A stretch of 64,000 nt of DNA from Mactromeris polynyma (GCA_032209605.1 JASFXZ010000001.1:33856619-33920618), one strand, 5' to 3'. Numbered from the stretch's first letter, positions 1 through 12,168 are shown. Translations and numbers: made by a program. The notes: generated by a model not told the origin, from the sequence alone.

Positions 1-675
1 GGGAACTTGGTCATAAAATTTTGTGTGCATTTTTATTATTCTCAATGTAATTTGATATAATGATAAACTGCAAATTGTTATAATTCCTCTCTCTTTGAAG
101 TTTCTTGTCTAATGTCTTTGTTCTACAGGTCTGTTCCACAGTACATGCTGTCTTTTGCAATAAATTATTATCATTCTAATTTTGCATTAAAGAGTTCTTA
201 TTTCACTTGTGTCACTTGGTATGTTATTTGTTATTTATGGTGCTTTCCAGAAGTTGGTGAAAAATATAAAAAAGGATTCAATTAGTTTACTGTAACATAT
301 CACATGTTTTAATATATAATCATCCATTTACATCATACAAACATACAAAATGTCTTGACAGAATCTTACCATTCCAATACATGTACATATATGCAAATCT
401 GACATCAATTGACAAATTACATGTATGTTACTCAATTTATCACAGCTAAATTGACTTATTCGAAAAAAGTAACAACATATCTTAAATACACAAACCTGTA
501 GAAACTTAATGCTATACTAAAAGATTACAATTTACAGTATTTATGAAAGTAAGTTTATTGTGATTTAATGGAAACAGAACTGAACCATCTCCAATAATTT
601 CTCACAAGACTTTCATCTGGCAAATCAGACATCATATAAAAATGATGCAATGGAGACAAAGGATTTTGCAATATA

Positions 676-834
676 CAGTATAACCTCAATAATAAGAGCA
701 CCATCGGGACCCTTGAGGTGGACTTAATATTGAGGTTGAATAAAAAGCAGAACAGTAAAAATGGACTTAAAAAATTAGGTCTTCATTTTTATGTGGTCTT
801 ATTATTGAGATGGTGTTTAGGTGAAGTTTGACTG
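676..834. mobile_element. 159-bp MITE, pogo/Tc1-mariner-like ends, TA target duplication
   Basis: The left end reads CAGTATAACCTCAATAATAAG. The right end, on the opposite strand, reads CAGTCAAACTTCAC and then reaches CTCAATAATAAGACC. TA flanks both sides (674-675 and 835-836), as expected for Tc1/mariner/pogo insertions. The element is too short to encode a transposase. It matches the element at 57951-58126 in both terminal CAGT and internal CAATAATAAGACCAC blocks, so the two are copies of one family. The superfamily assignment is inferred from the CAGT..AACCTC ends and the TA duplication. Confidence 0.7.
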
Positions 835-2082
835 TATATATAAATACTTGAAAGAGAACCAAATTACTAAAACAAAATGACTAGATGAAATTTTTCAGTT
901 AAAGCATGCCACCCTCCTATGTCAACTATTTGAGTGCAAACTTCAACATTTGAGAATGGACTGTTCTTACATTAGTATTGTTTATCCTTTTAGGGAAATC
1001 TCAAATAACTTTAGTGAAATTTCAAGCTCAAGTATGTTTGAGATTCAAGATAGATTTGGAAAAAGAGGCCTACAATTGTATGCTGGCATTGCACTTTCAC
1101 CAGCATCTCTGACAAGAATCCATCACAAAACATAGTACATATACTGGTGGTTGCTTTTGATCAGCCTGCCAAATGATCATGGTCATCTACACAATAACTA
1201 CATACATACAAGATTGAATGTACTTATTAATAATGTTTTCGGAATGCCTCAATAAAATGCAATTGCAATTACATATGTAAAAATCTAGTACAACACACGT
1301 AAAATCTATATCGTATATATTCTCATAGTGTAACCATTCTTTTTAAAACACAGAGAGATGTAAATTGAATATTACCATTATGTAAATGTACATGTAACAC
1401 ATATGACACAAAATAACAGCACAAACAACGAAAACGTGTACAAAATGTTAATAAATAAATACAAAGAAGATGTACAAATTATCAACATAAATGAATCATG
1501 TGTTGTTTGCTTAAAATTACCTTATAATACAGATTCCTGATGTTAACTACATACAACCTAAATACTACAGTGAATGAAAACTTCTACCTGTATAAAACAA
1601 GATGCAAGTTGTGTACAATTGTTATATTCATACACAAACATTTATAAGCATTATCGGCTTGGGAGACTTTTTTTAGTAAGGACAGATCATATACTTCAGG
1701 CATTATTTGATATTAGAATCTAATGAAAGTACCACAATCGCCTAACTTTTTCACCTGAACATACTAGTTTACTGAAACAGAAGGCAACACTATCATAACA
1801 AACTGATTGTTATAACTGTAACATTAATGTAGAATTGCCAAATAATGACTATATCCAGCTGAAAAATTTCCATTTTCGTATATGTAATTGTATAAATTAA
1901 AACATAGCGTTCCTAAGTACAGGACAACTAAGGAAAATAAAGGAGGACTAATGGAGGGGAGATTTAATGAATGGATAACAATTATGCATCACGGACCTAG
2001 CAACAATATGCATAAAGGGGAAAAATAACATGAACACTATATCAAGTGATAGAACTGTACATGGGGAAAGGGGAATTTTTAA

Positions 2083-2190
2083 ATTTTAACATACGTCTAA
2101 AACATAAATACAATGCAATAACCATACAGCGATTTACAGTCTTGGAACTGTCAGTAAAAATACAGGAGTGGGGTGTAAATCGATTTTACA
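2083..2190. repeat. Dispersed repeat shared with a LINE 3' region at 49.4 kb
   Basis: This stretch matches about 49401-49500 in the same orientation, including the shared block AACCATACAGCGATTTACAG followed by a cTTGGAACTGTCAG block. At 49.4 kb the sequence lies just downstream (on the minus strand) of a reverse-transcriptase C-terminal remnant, so it is probably 3' UTR of that LINE family and this is a second, headless copy lying on the minus strand. Its outer limits cannot be fixed by eye. Confidence 0.6.
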
Positions 2191-2993
2191 GCTAAAATGC
2201 GTGAGGAAGCGTACCATTGCACAAGCGTACCGCGACGAAGCGTACCAGTTTGTACGACGAAGCGTACCACATATATATTATACATGTATAAAGAATATGA
2301 TTATATGAATAATTTTCATGAATTGCTTGTTAGAGTTGGCGAAATGCAAATAAAAATGTTATTATTAATGTACATGTATCAAGATAATACAGCAAAAATT
2401 TAATACAGCAATAATCCAAAGGATAATGAATCCACAAACCTGATTCAACATTTACTTAATTTCCGCACAAATTAATTTCAATTTGTTTTATTTATTATAA
2501 AGTAACCTTGAGCACTGCTTGGTCATGAAAGCTCTGCTGGGACCAATATGTCCTAGGTGTTATGTTAAGTCACATATCATTAACTTTGAATGCAACTGTG
2601 TAAATACTCAGACATTACAATGGAACGCATGAAAATAGAATCTCAATATGATTTTTGGCAACGGCATGATCCCTGTAATTTCATTTGGCATAATACTGTG
2701 TTACAGCGACGGTTCTAATATCACATATTTCAATATATTGCTTAATTTCAGCACCCAGTTATAATGATATAACGTATTTATAGCGTCAATGTATCGATTA
2801 CCAGACGGCTTGGCCAAACCATATGGGACAGAGTACCTGAATGGTAGCTAGGCCTAACTGGACGGCTAGACCTACAAGCTAGCTCGACCGTCCGACTAGC
2901 CTATGTCTTTCAAATTTAGCACAACTTCTCAAGTGTTTAGCAAACATTTGTGGCATTTAAATGTTTTTCCGTGTTTATTTTCTTACATTCAAA

Positions 2994-3017
2994 CACGGAC
3001 CTATATACAGGTCCGTG
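2994..3017. other. Short perfect hairpin upstream of the hnRNP M-like gene
   Basis: A 9-bp perfect inverted repeat, CACGGACCT / AGGTCCGTG, is separated by 6 bases. A further CGTCCGTG follows at about 3052. It sits about 140 bases before the proposed start codon, in the likely promoter or 5' UTR. No function can be assigned. Confidence 0.45.
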
Positions 3018-3152
3018 ATTCAAACATATTAAACATGAAAATTCTGAGTATACGTCCGTGCTATTTTATACCGGACTGGCGTGGTTTTTAAACCCGTACA
3101 TTGTCACGTGATTGAAATACACTGTTAGCGTGGGTATCTAAAATCAAAAAAT

Positions 3153-6100
3153 ATGTCTACCACAAAAAGGTATAGTATGCATTATTTTGGAATATGGTCC
3201 GTTTATCTGAACGATTTACGTGTGTAGTATGTGTTAGTCGTGTGTTACATTGCTTGAATCGATAGGAAGTTCAAAATTGTTGAAACAACAACACGGCTTT
3301 GTTTACTGTACGTAAGTGGGTGGGGAAAGGCAACTGATAATCATGCTGAGGTAATTCGTGAACTCTTCCTTGTAACTGTTTTATGACAACGTTTCAACAC
3401 GCAATACTGTTAAACATCTCTGTGTTTTGGAAATTTCAGTTCAATAATTTAACGTGTTCACTGGTTTCCAGTCAACTCGTGCGTCGGTCAATTCGAACCG
3501 TAGTTCACAGTAACGTTAAGCATTACTTAATAGACGGCATTGATATATAACGCCTGTTGGTCAACTCGTACCTAAATGATATCTGAAAAAAGCACTAAAA
3601 CATATGCATTAGTATACAGATTAAAGTTATATAGGAGTAAAACAATTGAAAGGTACGAGTTGACCAAATATTAAGGTACGAGTTGACCAAAAAAGGTACA
3701 AATTGACAAAAGTACGAGTTGACCAAAAACGGTACGAGTTGACTAAGGTACGAGTTGACCGGTTACCTGTACACTGACTGTTGATGTATGAAGCTGAAGA
3801 CATACAAGTTTAGACCAAACAGTGTTTTTTTGGGGCCGAAATTCGGACCCATTCCCCTCACTCAAAAGTATGTTTTTTTCCCCTATTCTCTGTTAAAATT
3901 CCCCTCCTACAGGTTTTTTTTTAAATTGTAGATGTTGCCAGTATTGTTGATATTTTTAGTCAGAAAGATAGAAACATTGACCTGTAATGAAACTTTACCA
4001 ATCTGTTAGCATATTTACATGTTTACATCACTGCAACAAAGAAGTGTAGTGAATACAGACATAGAAATGTATACTTTGTTATGCATATTATTTTCACCCT
4101 ATTTTCCCCTCACAACGCTATTCTCCCCTATTTAAGGGCCCCGCCACCTTTCCCCTAGAAGTGAAAAGAAACACTGCCAAAATATTAAACGTGTACCATG
4201 ACATTTAATTATGGGTTTTCGTGCCTGTTTTGTATGTGTTTTGAATAAGTACCTGAATTTTGTGACAACTGTTTTAATAAATGGAAGTGGCTGGCTGGTT
4301 TTTGATATAAAGATGTATTTGCTGAAACTAGAGCAATATATTAAAGGCAGTGGCTACGGGTACGGGTCCGTACCTCTAGAATCGGATTCTAGGGGTATGT
4401 GAGTCCCATACTCGTAGATATCCTACATAGGATAGACTATGGGTACGGGAGTTTATAAATATTACACATACTCGGATCAAATAAGTGAAAGATATTAAAA
4501 CAAATATCAGTATATACGCTATATAAATGTTATATTTTGTTTGTCGTTAATTATACGACGAAACTGCCATTTTGGTTGATATGAAGGATATCGACGAGTA
4601 CGGGAGTTCCGTACCCCTAGAATCCAAATCCAGAGGTACAAACCCGTACCCGTAGCCACTGCCTATATTAAAACAGTACACTATCGATACTAGTCGATAA
4701 CTAGGTAGAAGATATGCTGCAAACAGTAACAGAAAGAATATTGTGATTGTGTACATAAGCCCATCTTTAAAATATTGTTTGTTTGTAGTTACACTACCAA
4801 CTCATGAAAAATGCTGCAACTCAATTTATTTTTTCAGGTTCATGACATATACATGTCATCAATGAAAAAAAAATTTTGTCTTTTACCTTGCGTGTAGAAA
4901 AATCATACATCGATTCTACAATTGAAGATAACAATGGATGCACACTTTTTATTCCTTTTATGTAAAAATAAGTGGTTAAAACACAACATGGGAGGAAATA
5001 AACTTAATACATACAATGCATCAATATATATGCACAAGAAGACTGTTGACAAAGCCATTACAGTACTAAACTTAAAAAAAACTACCTACCTACCCACTAT
5101 TAAAATTCTGGGTTGTGTAACCGCAAACAAACACTTTTTTTAAGGATGGTCTAATAATGGTAAGACCCCCATGTTTTACATTTGCCCTATCTAATTATCA
5201 TTATCTGTACTTTAAAAATTAAGATTTTCTTTAGCAGGGAAAGGTCTAGGTCACCAATTGATGGGACTGAAAGTAAGAGAAGTCGGTCTCGCTCTCCAAA
5301 CGCTCCAAATTACAAAAAAATAACTTCTAAAAGATGCATAGTTAGTAACATACCATATGACTTGAAGTGGCAGGAAGTGAAAGATTTGTTTAGAAATGAA
5401 GGTAAGTGGTTCAAGTTCTTGTTATTTTGTGTACATGAAGAATTACAAACATTAAATTATCAAAACAGCTAATTTGATTAATAATAAACTGAGTCAAAGG
5501 CCTAAAAGACGTTATTGTGATGAAACCTGCTGTTTGAATTCACTAAGGCGATTGGATATATATGCATTCCATTTGTAGATTGTGAGCTATTAGAATTGTT
5601 GGATGTCCATCCTTTGTCCACAATTGATAGTTCACACCCTTGAGCAGACTAAACTTGGATACAATGTGTATGGCCATCAGTTTCTGCCAAGTTAGGGTTT
5701 ATATTCAGCTATATTCCCAATGCCAAAAAGTATTTATTTTTCCCAATTTGAATGTAAAAATTCCAAATAAATCTGAAGAAAAAAATTGGTACAAAATTGA
5801 CAAAGTTATAGGCTTTACTCTCACAGGCAGTTTATATTTATGTAGAACTCTGGTTGCCATGGCATTAACGATCTTCTGTGCAGAAACCACTGGCCTGATT
5901 TCAGAACACTTTCACATGAATATTGCCTGGGTGGCATTGTTCTTATTTCCTTTAAGCCATGTTGATTGAAGATTGTATGAATTTTCTAAAACTTATGCTA
6001 GTTCCTAATATAAACTTTGCAATCCTTTCATGCAGTTGCATTTAGAGATGTTTACATTGTTCTCAACAATTTTGTAGTTGGTGATGTCACATACGTGGAA

Positions 6101-9100
6101 CTGTTCAATAACCCAGATGGCAAACCCAAAGGAAGTGGGTAAGTTGTTGCTGTGTGATGTCATGCACTGTAACTTAGGCTGTTTTTTGTTAGCTAATTGG
6201 AGGAAAATTATGAGAATTCCACATGAGAGTTTGAACAAATTGACTTTTTTGCATTTTCAAATAAATCCAGATGTCGGTTACTAAATATCTTGTGTCAATC
6301 TTCTGGCTTTTTATTGGAATGTTTGGATTTTTATATTGAAGTTTAACAAAGTTAAGAATTTGAATTTTAAATTATATTATCTTCCTTTTATCTTTTTATA
6401 ATGGTGCTGAAGGTGCATAGTCATATTTTTTGCCAATATACCTTTAGTTATAAATATGAGAAAATTCATACAGATGTATTCTACATCACTGTATTGACAC
6501 TTTTCTAACATTTTTCTCAAAACCACAAATACTAAGTGTCTGATACTAGTATTTTCTCTCCTGACCTGTGTGCTGAGTTGGCGCTTTCATAGGAAATACC
6601 TGTATTGGACAAGTTTGTCTTTGCAGTTTTAGGAAACTTTTATGAAAATAACTAGGCAACATTTTCGTAGTGGCTTTCTTTTTCAAAAATATTTCTTGCC
6701 ATATTTTGATAGAAAATAAATGTATGTACCTTCTTAGATGATTTGTTAATATCCATAATATTATTTGGTGTATTTTTGTTAGTATAATTAACTTTATTTA
6801 GTAAATTTTTGATTGTATTGAATTATTTCAGTGTTGTTGAGTTCCGAGATATTGAAATAGCTGCTGCAGCTATTGAGAAAATGCACAGATACGAAATTAA
6901 GGATAGAAAACTTGTTGTCAGGGAGGTGTGTATGAACTTGTGTTTCCTAACAATGTATTTGTCTAACAAGATACATGCATGAGACAATATTGCTGTAATG
7001 GCACAGTTTTATTACTCTGCTTGTTGTTCAGTCATATACTATTGAGAAAACATTTTTTTAAATGAAATGACCTAATCTGTAACAAGTTTGATGTATATAA
7101 GCTGAAATTACTTAACTAGAGTAAGGTGCTTTAGGCTGAGGTTTGGCATTTCTACACTTGCGAGTTGTCACTTAAGCATTTTTCAGACCCGCATGATTTA
7201 GTAGAGAATTTATCCTTTTTCTGATCCGTTGTTCTAAGTTTATTTTCCAAGCATGATATGTCATACAATGATTGGTTAGTTTTGTTTAAATAATCGAGGA
7301 AAAATTGCTATTACAGTAAAAAATATTCATTTTGCAGGAAAGGGACCGGGATAGAAGAGAATATGAGATGATGTCCCGTGGTGGTGGTGGCGGCGGCGGT
7401 GGAGGAGGAGGAGGTGGTGGTGGTATGGATGGTCGAGGTGGTGGACCAGGAGTTATGGGCCCTGCCCCTAGAAACATGGGTATGGGTGGAGGTGGTGGTG
7501 GAGGTGGAGGAAATAACCCAGGTAACTATCTTACATTGAGAAGAAATAGTCATTTGTCTGTCAAAAATTGGTTTCTGCTTTAAATCTTGTTACTCACACA
7601 TGGTATATATTTATTATTTGTTCAACATTTTACCATTAAGGGTGAAAATTGACACTGGTCTGTCTCCATATACATACATTGTATATATATATATATATTA
7701 GAAGCAGATAGGATTAATTGTTCACTCCTCTATCTATACATACATGTATTTGCCCAATAATGTGTTCAAAATGACCTTCTGTTAGTTTTTTTCATGTCTA
7801 CAATTTAATCCCTAAAGCAGAAGTGCTTCAATTGCTGACAATACATTGTTTCCTTTATCAGCGTCACAGTTTCCTGTTGATACAAAAGTCGGTTATTTCA
7901 AAGTCTATGGTAAAACAATGTCCCTGTACTATAAGTGCACAACCACAGTAATGTGGGGCCGTCTGAACCTATGAACAGATTTGTGGTGTCTAAATTCTTA
8001 ACAGTGAAGCAGTTATCTTTATTTTTGTTGTTCTTCTTCAGGTATAAGCCCACAGATACTGCAGCAGCTTGGTATAGATGGACCGTTGTCATGCACAGTG
8101 TTTGTCTCAAATGTAAGCTTACAAATATATAACACACTATAGTTCCTTTTGCTGAATTGTCATGGGGTATTAGTGTCTATCTGTGTTGGCATTGTCTTAC
8201 TGTATAATACTTAAGAATCTGAACTGATCCGATAAAAGTATCTAATGCTTACATGACTATGTGAGTGACTTGACTAAAGCACAAGGATTATATCGGATTA
8301 TATAACTGTATTCTCTTCATCTCTTGACAATTGGCAGGCTCACCATGTTGCCCTTTGGGGTCTAGTTTTGCAGATTTTTCATTTCCTTATTTTTGTACAT
8401 TGTTGTTCATTTGCATATGATGTTATTTCAGCTTGACTACAAGGTTACATGGAAGAAATTAAAGGATGTGTTTAGACTTGCTGGTAATGTGACTCGTGCT
8501 GAGATCAAGGAAGATAAAACTGGTAAAAGTCGGGGAATGGGAACCGTGACATTTGAGTCTCCAGTGGATGCTGTCCAAGCTATTTGTATCCTTTCTATCT
8601 TATATCACAATCATTCTTGGAAAATTCCTTTCAATAATCTGTTTGGTTATAAATTCGATTGATAAGACTAGTGCCTTCAGTTTGCAGTTCTCAAACTGGA
8701 GCATGTACTATTGTTTATTATGGATGTAATATAGAAGAGACTTGAGTAAAATTGTGGAGGTCGAGCAATCAACTGGTTGTATCTTATAGTGATGTTGTAT
8801 AAGGACTGTGATGAACATTCTATGTAAAATTTTATTCTCTGGTACAACTTTTTACTGCACAAGTATTAAATGCCTTCTGATTTGTATCCAGGTATATTAT
8901 TTCCCTTCACTGTTATGTAGCAATGTTTAATAATCAGTCTTTATTTGAGCGTACAATGAGGGTCAAGCTAGATGGACAACAAAGTGGTGGCAAGAGTGAA
9001 CCACTGCCCACAGGTTTGAAGAGTCTTGGTCCATCGTTGAACAACCTACAACAGATGTCCTGTAAGTGTTTACAGTTTCTCTTCTGTCGTCTTTCATTCT

Positions 9101-12100
9101 GAACTGATTTGTTGCATTACCTTGTTGGTTTGAAGTTTTAAGCCATTTCTTCACAGTGTTTCAGTCAGTAAGGTATGACAGTCAGTTGACCTGACCAGTA
9201 TTCCTGGGTTACCAATTAGTGAGAACTTGTCCTTTTCCTAGCAAAAGCAACTGAGTACTACCCCCACATGTTTCATAGGTGGAGAATGAATCATTGAATG
9301 ACATTGGATGGATTATTTTCACTCAAGTTGTTATGGAGAACTCCTTATCTGGGAAATTGAACCTATGACCTCTAGCAGAGGTTTCACCAATTCTTGAAGT
9401 AGCAGGGAAATGGCTAACAGTAGGGGGGGTCTGGGGGAACTCCCCTTCATAATGAGCATTCATAGAAGAAAAGAGCCGGGTAATGATGCTTAAGTTAGTG
9501 GGTAATTTTACTGGCTCTTGGTTCTTATTGACACCCATGTATCTAGATTGACAGTTTAGTTAGTTTTCTACTGGGTGACCTAACAACCATGGTCATATAG
9601 TTGGTATTGCTGTTTACTTCTACCTGGTTGTAGTATCTTTGTTGTCTGTTTATAGACAGGTTCAAGACACAAGAAAAATGCCAGTCAGTTTTATTCTATA
9701 CAGCAATAAATTAATTACTATGAGATGGCGGGTTATTATCAAAGCTGTTCCTGCCAATAAATTGTGTAGAAAATAGTCTGATACATTTTTTTTTGTTCTG
9801 TGAGGGTTTAGACTAAAACTGTTTTAAACTTGATTTTGTAAAGAAGCAGAGTTGCAGTTGGTTTGAGCCAAACCTTCGAGTGGTCAGTCAAGATTTAAAA
9901 TATAAATTCATGCAGTTTTCTGATAATTGCATTCATAGATTAATCCAAATGGTAAATTCTGGGTTTTTCTCTACTCCTGTGGTACAAACAACAATTTACT
10001 GTTAAAACTCAAATTGCAGTGAACACATTGACATGATTTAACATCTGTCTGAACTTCTATCAATCTTAAATTCAACTTTGTACCTGAGGAATAAAAAATT
10101 ATGCAAATTGCTGATTTGATATATTTCATTGTGTTCTCATGCATGATATGTTTCTTTATTTCAGCTATGGATATGGGCATGGGTATGGGATCAAGTGGTA
10201 TGGGAGGAATGGGTGGCATGGGAACAGGCAGTATGGGAATGGATAGAATGGGCTCCACTGGTATGGCTGGTATGGGAGCCATGGGTGGAATGGGTTCGGG
10301 TATGGGCTCAACTGGTATGGGATCAGGAATGGGAAATATGGGATCTGGAATGGGCAATATGGGAAGTAGCATGTCAGGTATGGGCTCCATGGGCTCCATG
10401 GGTGGAGGTCTAGGTATGGGAATGGGGGATAGTTTTTCAGGGGGTATGTCTGGCATGGGCTCCTCTGCTATGGGCTCAATGGGTACCTCGGGAATGAGTG
10501 ATTCATTTGGTATGTCATCAATGGGCAATATGGGAAGTAGCAGTGGATTTAGCAATATGATGGATTCTTCAAGGTCATCTGGGATGAGTGGTTATGGCAG
10601 TCAAGGAATGTCATCCAGAATGGACTATGGTGGCAGAGACAACAGTAGAAACAACACCACTAGCTTACCTGCTGGTGGCGATATGAAAACAAGGGCAGAC
10701 AAATCTACTGTTATTGTGAAAAATGTAAGTATTGTTATTGCTGCTATTGAATTCCATTTGTCTTAAAGCAGTGAAATACATTTTCTTGACAAGCTTTGTA
10801 GTATTATGGAAATCATGAGCATTAATTTCATACTTGAAAATTGAAACTTCCATAGTTTCCTAGTTACAGAAAAAAAATTAATCGAAGTAATGCACTTTTG
10901 ATAATAACAAAATACAGGATCAATGTACAGTAACCTATATCTGAATTGCCCAAGTCTGTCAGTGTACAACCATAAATCCCTGTGCTTTATCCCTATGTGG
11001 TACCATACACATATACTTGCCTCTACAATACACTGTTAGTAAACTTGTTATGTCCTATCACCTTTGGCTTTAATATCTAACATAAATTTGTTTATTATGC
11101 TATTTCAGTTGCCGTATTCAGTCGATTGGCAGACATTGAAATCTAAGTTTCAATCTGTTGGTAAGATTATTGTTTATATGTATTTAGAATGTTTTATACC
11201 TTGTCTCACACAAGTTGTGTTATCAGAACCTGTAAACTCAAAATGTCAGTTTGCAACAATAATAAGCTTATTACTAGTGTCTGTTACAATTTAGTGAAGT
11301 CTGTATCCAGTGATCTCCATGAGAATAAAGTAAACAGGTTTATTCTGTAGTGAAAGTTATTCTTACTGTTGCAAATGTATATACTGCCTGATTTTAGAAG
11401 GTCCGTGCGCAAATGATCTTGTTATTCCAGCTTCTAGAACTTATTAGAATAAATCGATAAAGAAATCGAGGGTTGAAGTAATGAGAATTTTTTTTCAGGT
11501 GACATCAGATTTGCAGAGATCAGTAAGAACGACAAGGGCAAATCTAACGGCTGGGGTTTGGTGAGCTTCAGACGAGAGGAAGATGCGCAAGTTGCTGTCC
11601 GTAAGTTTTAATGATTTACAATAATGTCTTAAGTGAATGGACATTTTTAATGGTAGCTAGATTGTGTCAAATGTTTTAAGTGTTTAAATTATCTTTGACT
11701 ATTGATTGTTTATGTTGCTAAGTGTACAGATGATTCATTCAGATTTTTTGAGGTGTTGGAATTATTTTTATGGAATTTATGTTAGTTGGTCCTTTTTCAT
11801 GCGTTTACATACTCACAATACCACTTCCTCTATAGAACTAAATGCAGACTTCATCATAAGTCTGATAGCTGCATATGTTTGATGAACTTTAATTTTTGCT
11901 GGTAAGAAATCAGTATTTTAAAATAACAGGTAAAGAAATATTCTTTTCGTCTGGTAAAGGCTGGATGTATTAGTTGAAGTCTTGTGTTTATTGGCTCTCT
12001 ATTCAGCTCCCTCTGCAGAAGTCATCACACTCATTCAGCATTCAGTTTATAAAGGGATTATGATTTTCTGTGTTTCAGAGAGGATGAATCGTGTGAATAT

Positions 12101-12137
12101 TGAAGGTCGAGACATCGTTGTAAAACTGTTGAGTTGA
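3153..12137 (+). CDS. HNRNPM: hnRNP M / MYEF2-like RNA-binding protein, three RRMs, 12 coding exons
   Basis: Exons: 3153-3169, 5238-5401, 6078-6138, 6832-6925, 7338-7521, 8042-8112, 8432-8585, 8921-9061, 10165-10724, 11109-11160, 11499-11600, 12079-12137. All borders are GT-AG, phases agree throughout, and the total is 1659 bases (552 aa plus stop). The N-terminus is Arg/Ser-rich. RRM1 (about residues 37-112) has RNP2 CIVSNI and RNP1-like KGSGVVEF. A 15-Gly tract follows. RRM2 (about 191-269) has VFVSNLDYKV and KSRGMGTVTF, close to vertebrate hnRNP M. A Met/Gly-rich linker (about 297-455) resembles the Met-rich repeats of hnRNP M. RRM3 (about 476-552) has VIVKNLPYSV and GKSNGWGLVSF and ends the protein. 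In the family, such proteins bind GU-rich pre-mRNA in the nucleus and regulate splicing. The 17-base first exon (MSTTKR split AG|G) is the least certain part, though its phase fits. MYEF2 is an equally good name, since the two vertebrate genes are paralogues. Confidence 0.9.
3557..3761. repeat. Cluster of GGTACGAGTTGACC repeats in intron 1
   Basis: Six direct, slightly variable copies of GGTACGAGTTGACCAAA lie at about 3648-3761. One inverted copy, TTGGTCAACTCGTACC, lies at 3557-3572, about 80 bases to the left. A looser inverted relative, CAGTCAACTCGTGC, is near 3471. The arrangement could form a hairpin and may be the end of a foldback element with internal tandem copies. No target duplication is visible. 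Confidence 0.65.
3820..4176. mobile_element. 357-bp MITE with CAGTGTTT ends, 5-bp flank repeat
   Basis: The ends are CAGTGTTTTTTT on the left and, on the opposite strand, CAGTGTTTCTTT on the right, a 12-bp terminal inverted repeat with one mismatch. CCAAA is present directly outside both ends (3815-3819 and 4177-4181). The interior is rich in CCCCT / TTCCCC tracts and has no long open frame. CAGTG ends are typical of hAT elements, but these usually make 8-bp duplications, so the superfamily is open. It lies in intron 1 of the hnRNP M-like gene. Confidence 0.65.
4346..4663. mobile_element. 318-bp foldback MITE with 9-bp target duplication
   Basis: The arms are about 78 bases long. Each begins GGCAGTGGCTACGGGTACGG when read inward from its end, and both later contain the block GGATTCTAGGGGTA. 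The 9-mer TATATTAAA flanks the element on both sides (4337-4345 and 4664-4672), an exact direct duplication. The roughly 160-base middle is AT-rich and non-coding. Long arms plus a 9-bp duplication are characteristic of Mutator-like (MULE) non-autonomous elements; that class assignment is inference, but the element borders are directly visible. Confidence 0.85.
7378..7425 (+). repeat. GGN repeat encoding a 15-glycine tract
   Basis: This interrupted GGT/GGC/GGA repeat inside exon 5 of the hnRNP M-like gene encodes about 15 consecutive glycines between RRM1 and RRM2; a shorter GGT/GGA run near 7485-7511 encodes nine more. Mixed glycine codons suggest selection or age rather than a fresh pure repeat. 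The antisense reading gives a proline-rich frame that is only a shadow. Confidence 0.8.
7680..7699. repeat. (TA)n microsatellite
   Basis: A run of about nine TA units lies in an intron of the hnRNP M-like gene. No further significance is visible. Confidence 0.7.
9160..9410 (-). mobile_element. tRNA-derived SINE, minus orientation (copy 1)
   Basis: On the minus strand a tRNA-like B box (GGTCATAGGTTCAATTTCCC) lies near 9352-9371 with a degraded A-box region upstream near 9390. The distal part, GGTAACCCAGGAATACTGG followed by TCAGGTC, is shared with the element at 19085-19340, where it reads as a close variant. The two therefore look like copies of one SINE family in the same orientation. This copy lies in the intron before the Met/Gly-rich exon of the hnRNP M-like gene. 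No clear target duplication was found. Confidence 0.5.
10165..10560 (+). repeat. Met/Gly-rich coding repeat in exon 9 of the hnRNP M-like gene
   Basis: An imperfect ATGGGN-based repeat encodes alternating Met, Gly and Ser/Ala (GMG, GMGSM and similar). It occupies most of the long exon between RRM2 and RRM3, the position of the Met-rich repeat region of vertebrate hnRNP M. The vertebrate ERMG spacing is mostly absent. The minus-strand and +1 open frames across this stretch are by-products of the repeat. Confidence 0.85.
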
Positions 12138-12168
12138 AGGTCGAGACATCGTTGTGAAACTGTTGAGT
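12101..12168 (+). repeat. 34-bp tandem duplication spanning the end of the hnRNP M coding sequence
   Basis: Positions 12101-12134 and 12135-12168 are tandem copies differing by one base (GTAAAACTG versus GTGAAACTG). Copy 1 encodes the last residues of RRM3 (EGRDIVVKLLS). The first bases of copy 2 supply the TGA stop, so the copy is untranslated in the normal frame. Because 34 is not a multiple of three, the duplication does not lengthen the protein. Confidence 0.95.

Larger units (their letters stand above)
1..3152. other. Upstream intergenic region without a recognised gene
   Basis: I see no convincing exon here. A possible 3' end of an upstream plus-strand transcript lies at the left edge: an acceptor-like TTCTACAG ending near 129 followed by AATAAA near 161, but no coding frame can be tied to it. 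About 290-2150 is A-rich on the plus strand with scattered ACATGTAC-type words. It holds a small MITE (676-834) and a LINE-tail-like repeat (2083-2190). At about 2203-2268 the 9-mer AAGCGTACC occurs four times with irregular spacing. The promoter of the hnRNP M-like gene probably lies in 2.8-3.15 kb; no TATA box or other core element stands out. Confidence 0.5.

Noticed and set aside
5640..5969. 109-codon frame within an intron of the hnRNP M-like gene
   Set aside because: It lies between well-defined splice sites, has no exon signals, and looks like random AT-rich translation.
9971..10555. 194-codon Pro/Ile-rich minus-strand frame
   Set aside because: It is antisense to the Met/Gly-rich exon of the hnRNP M-like gene, whose phase and homology are clear.
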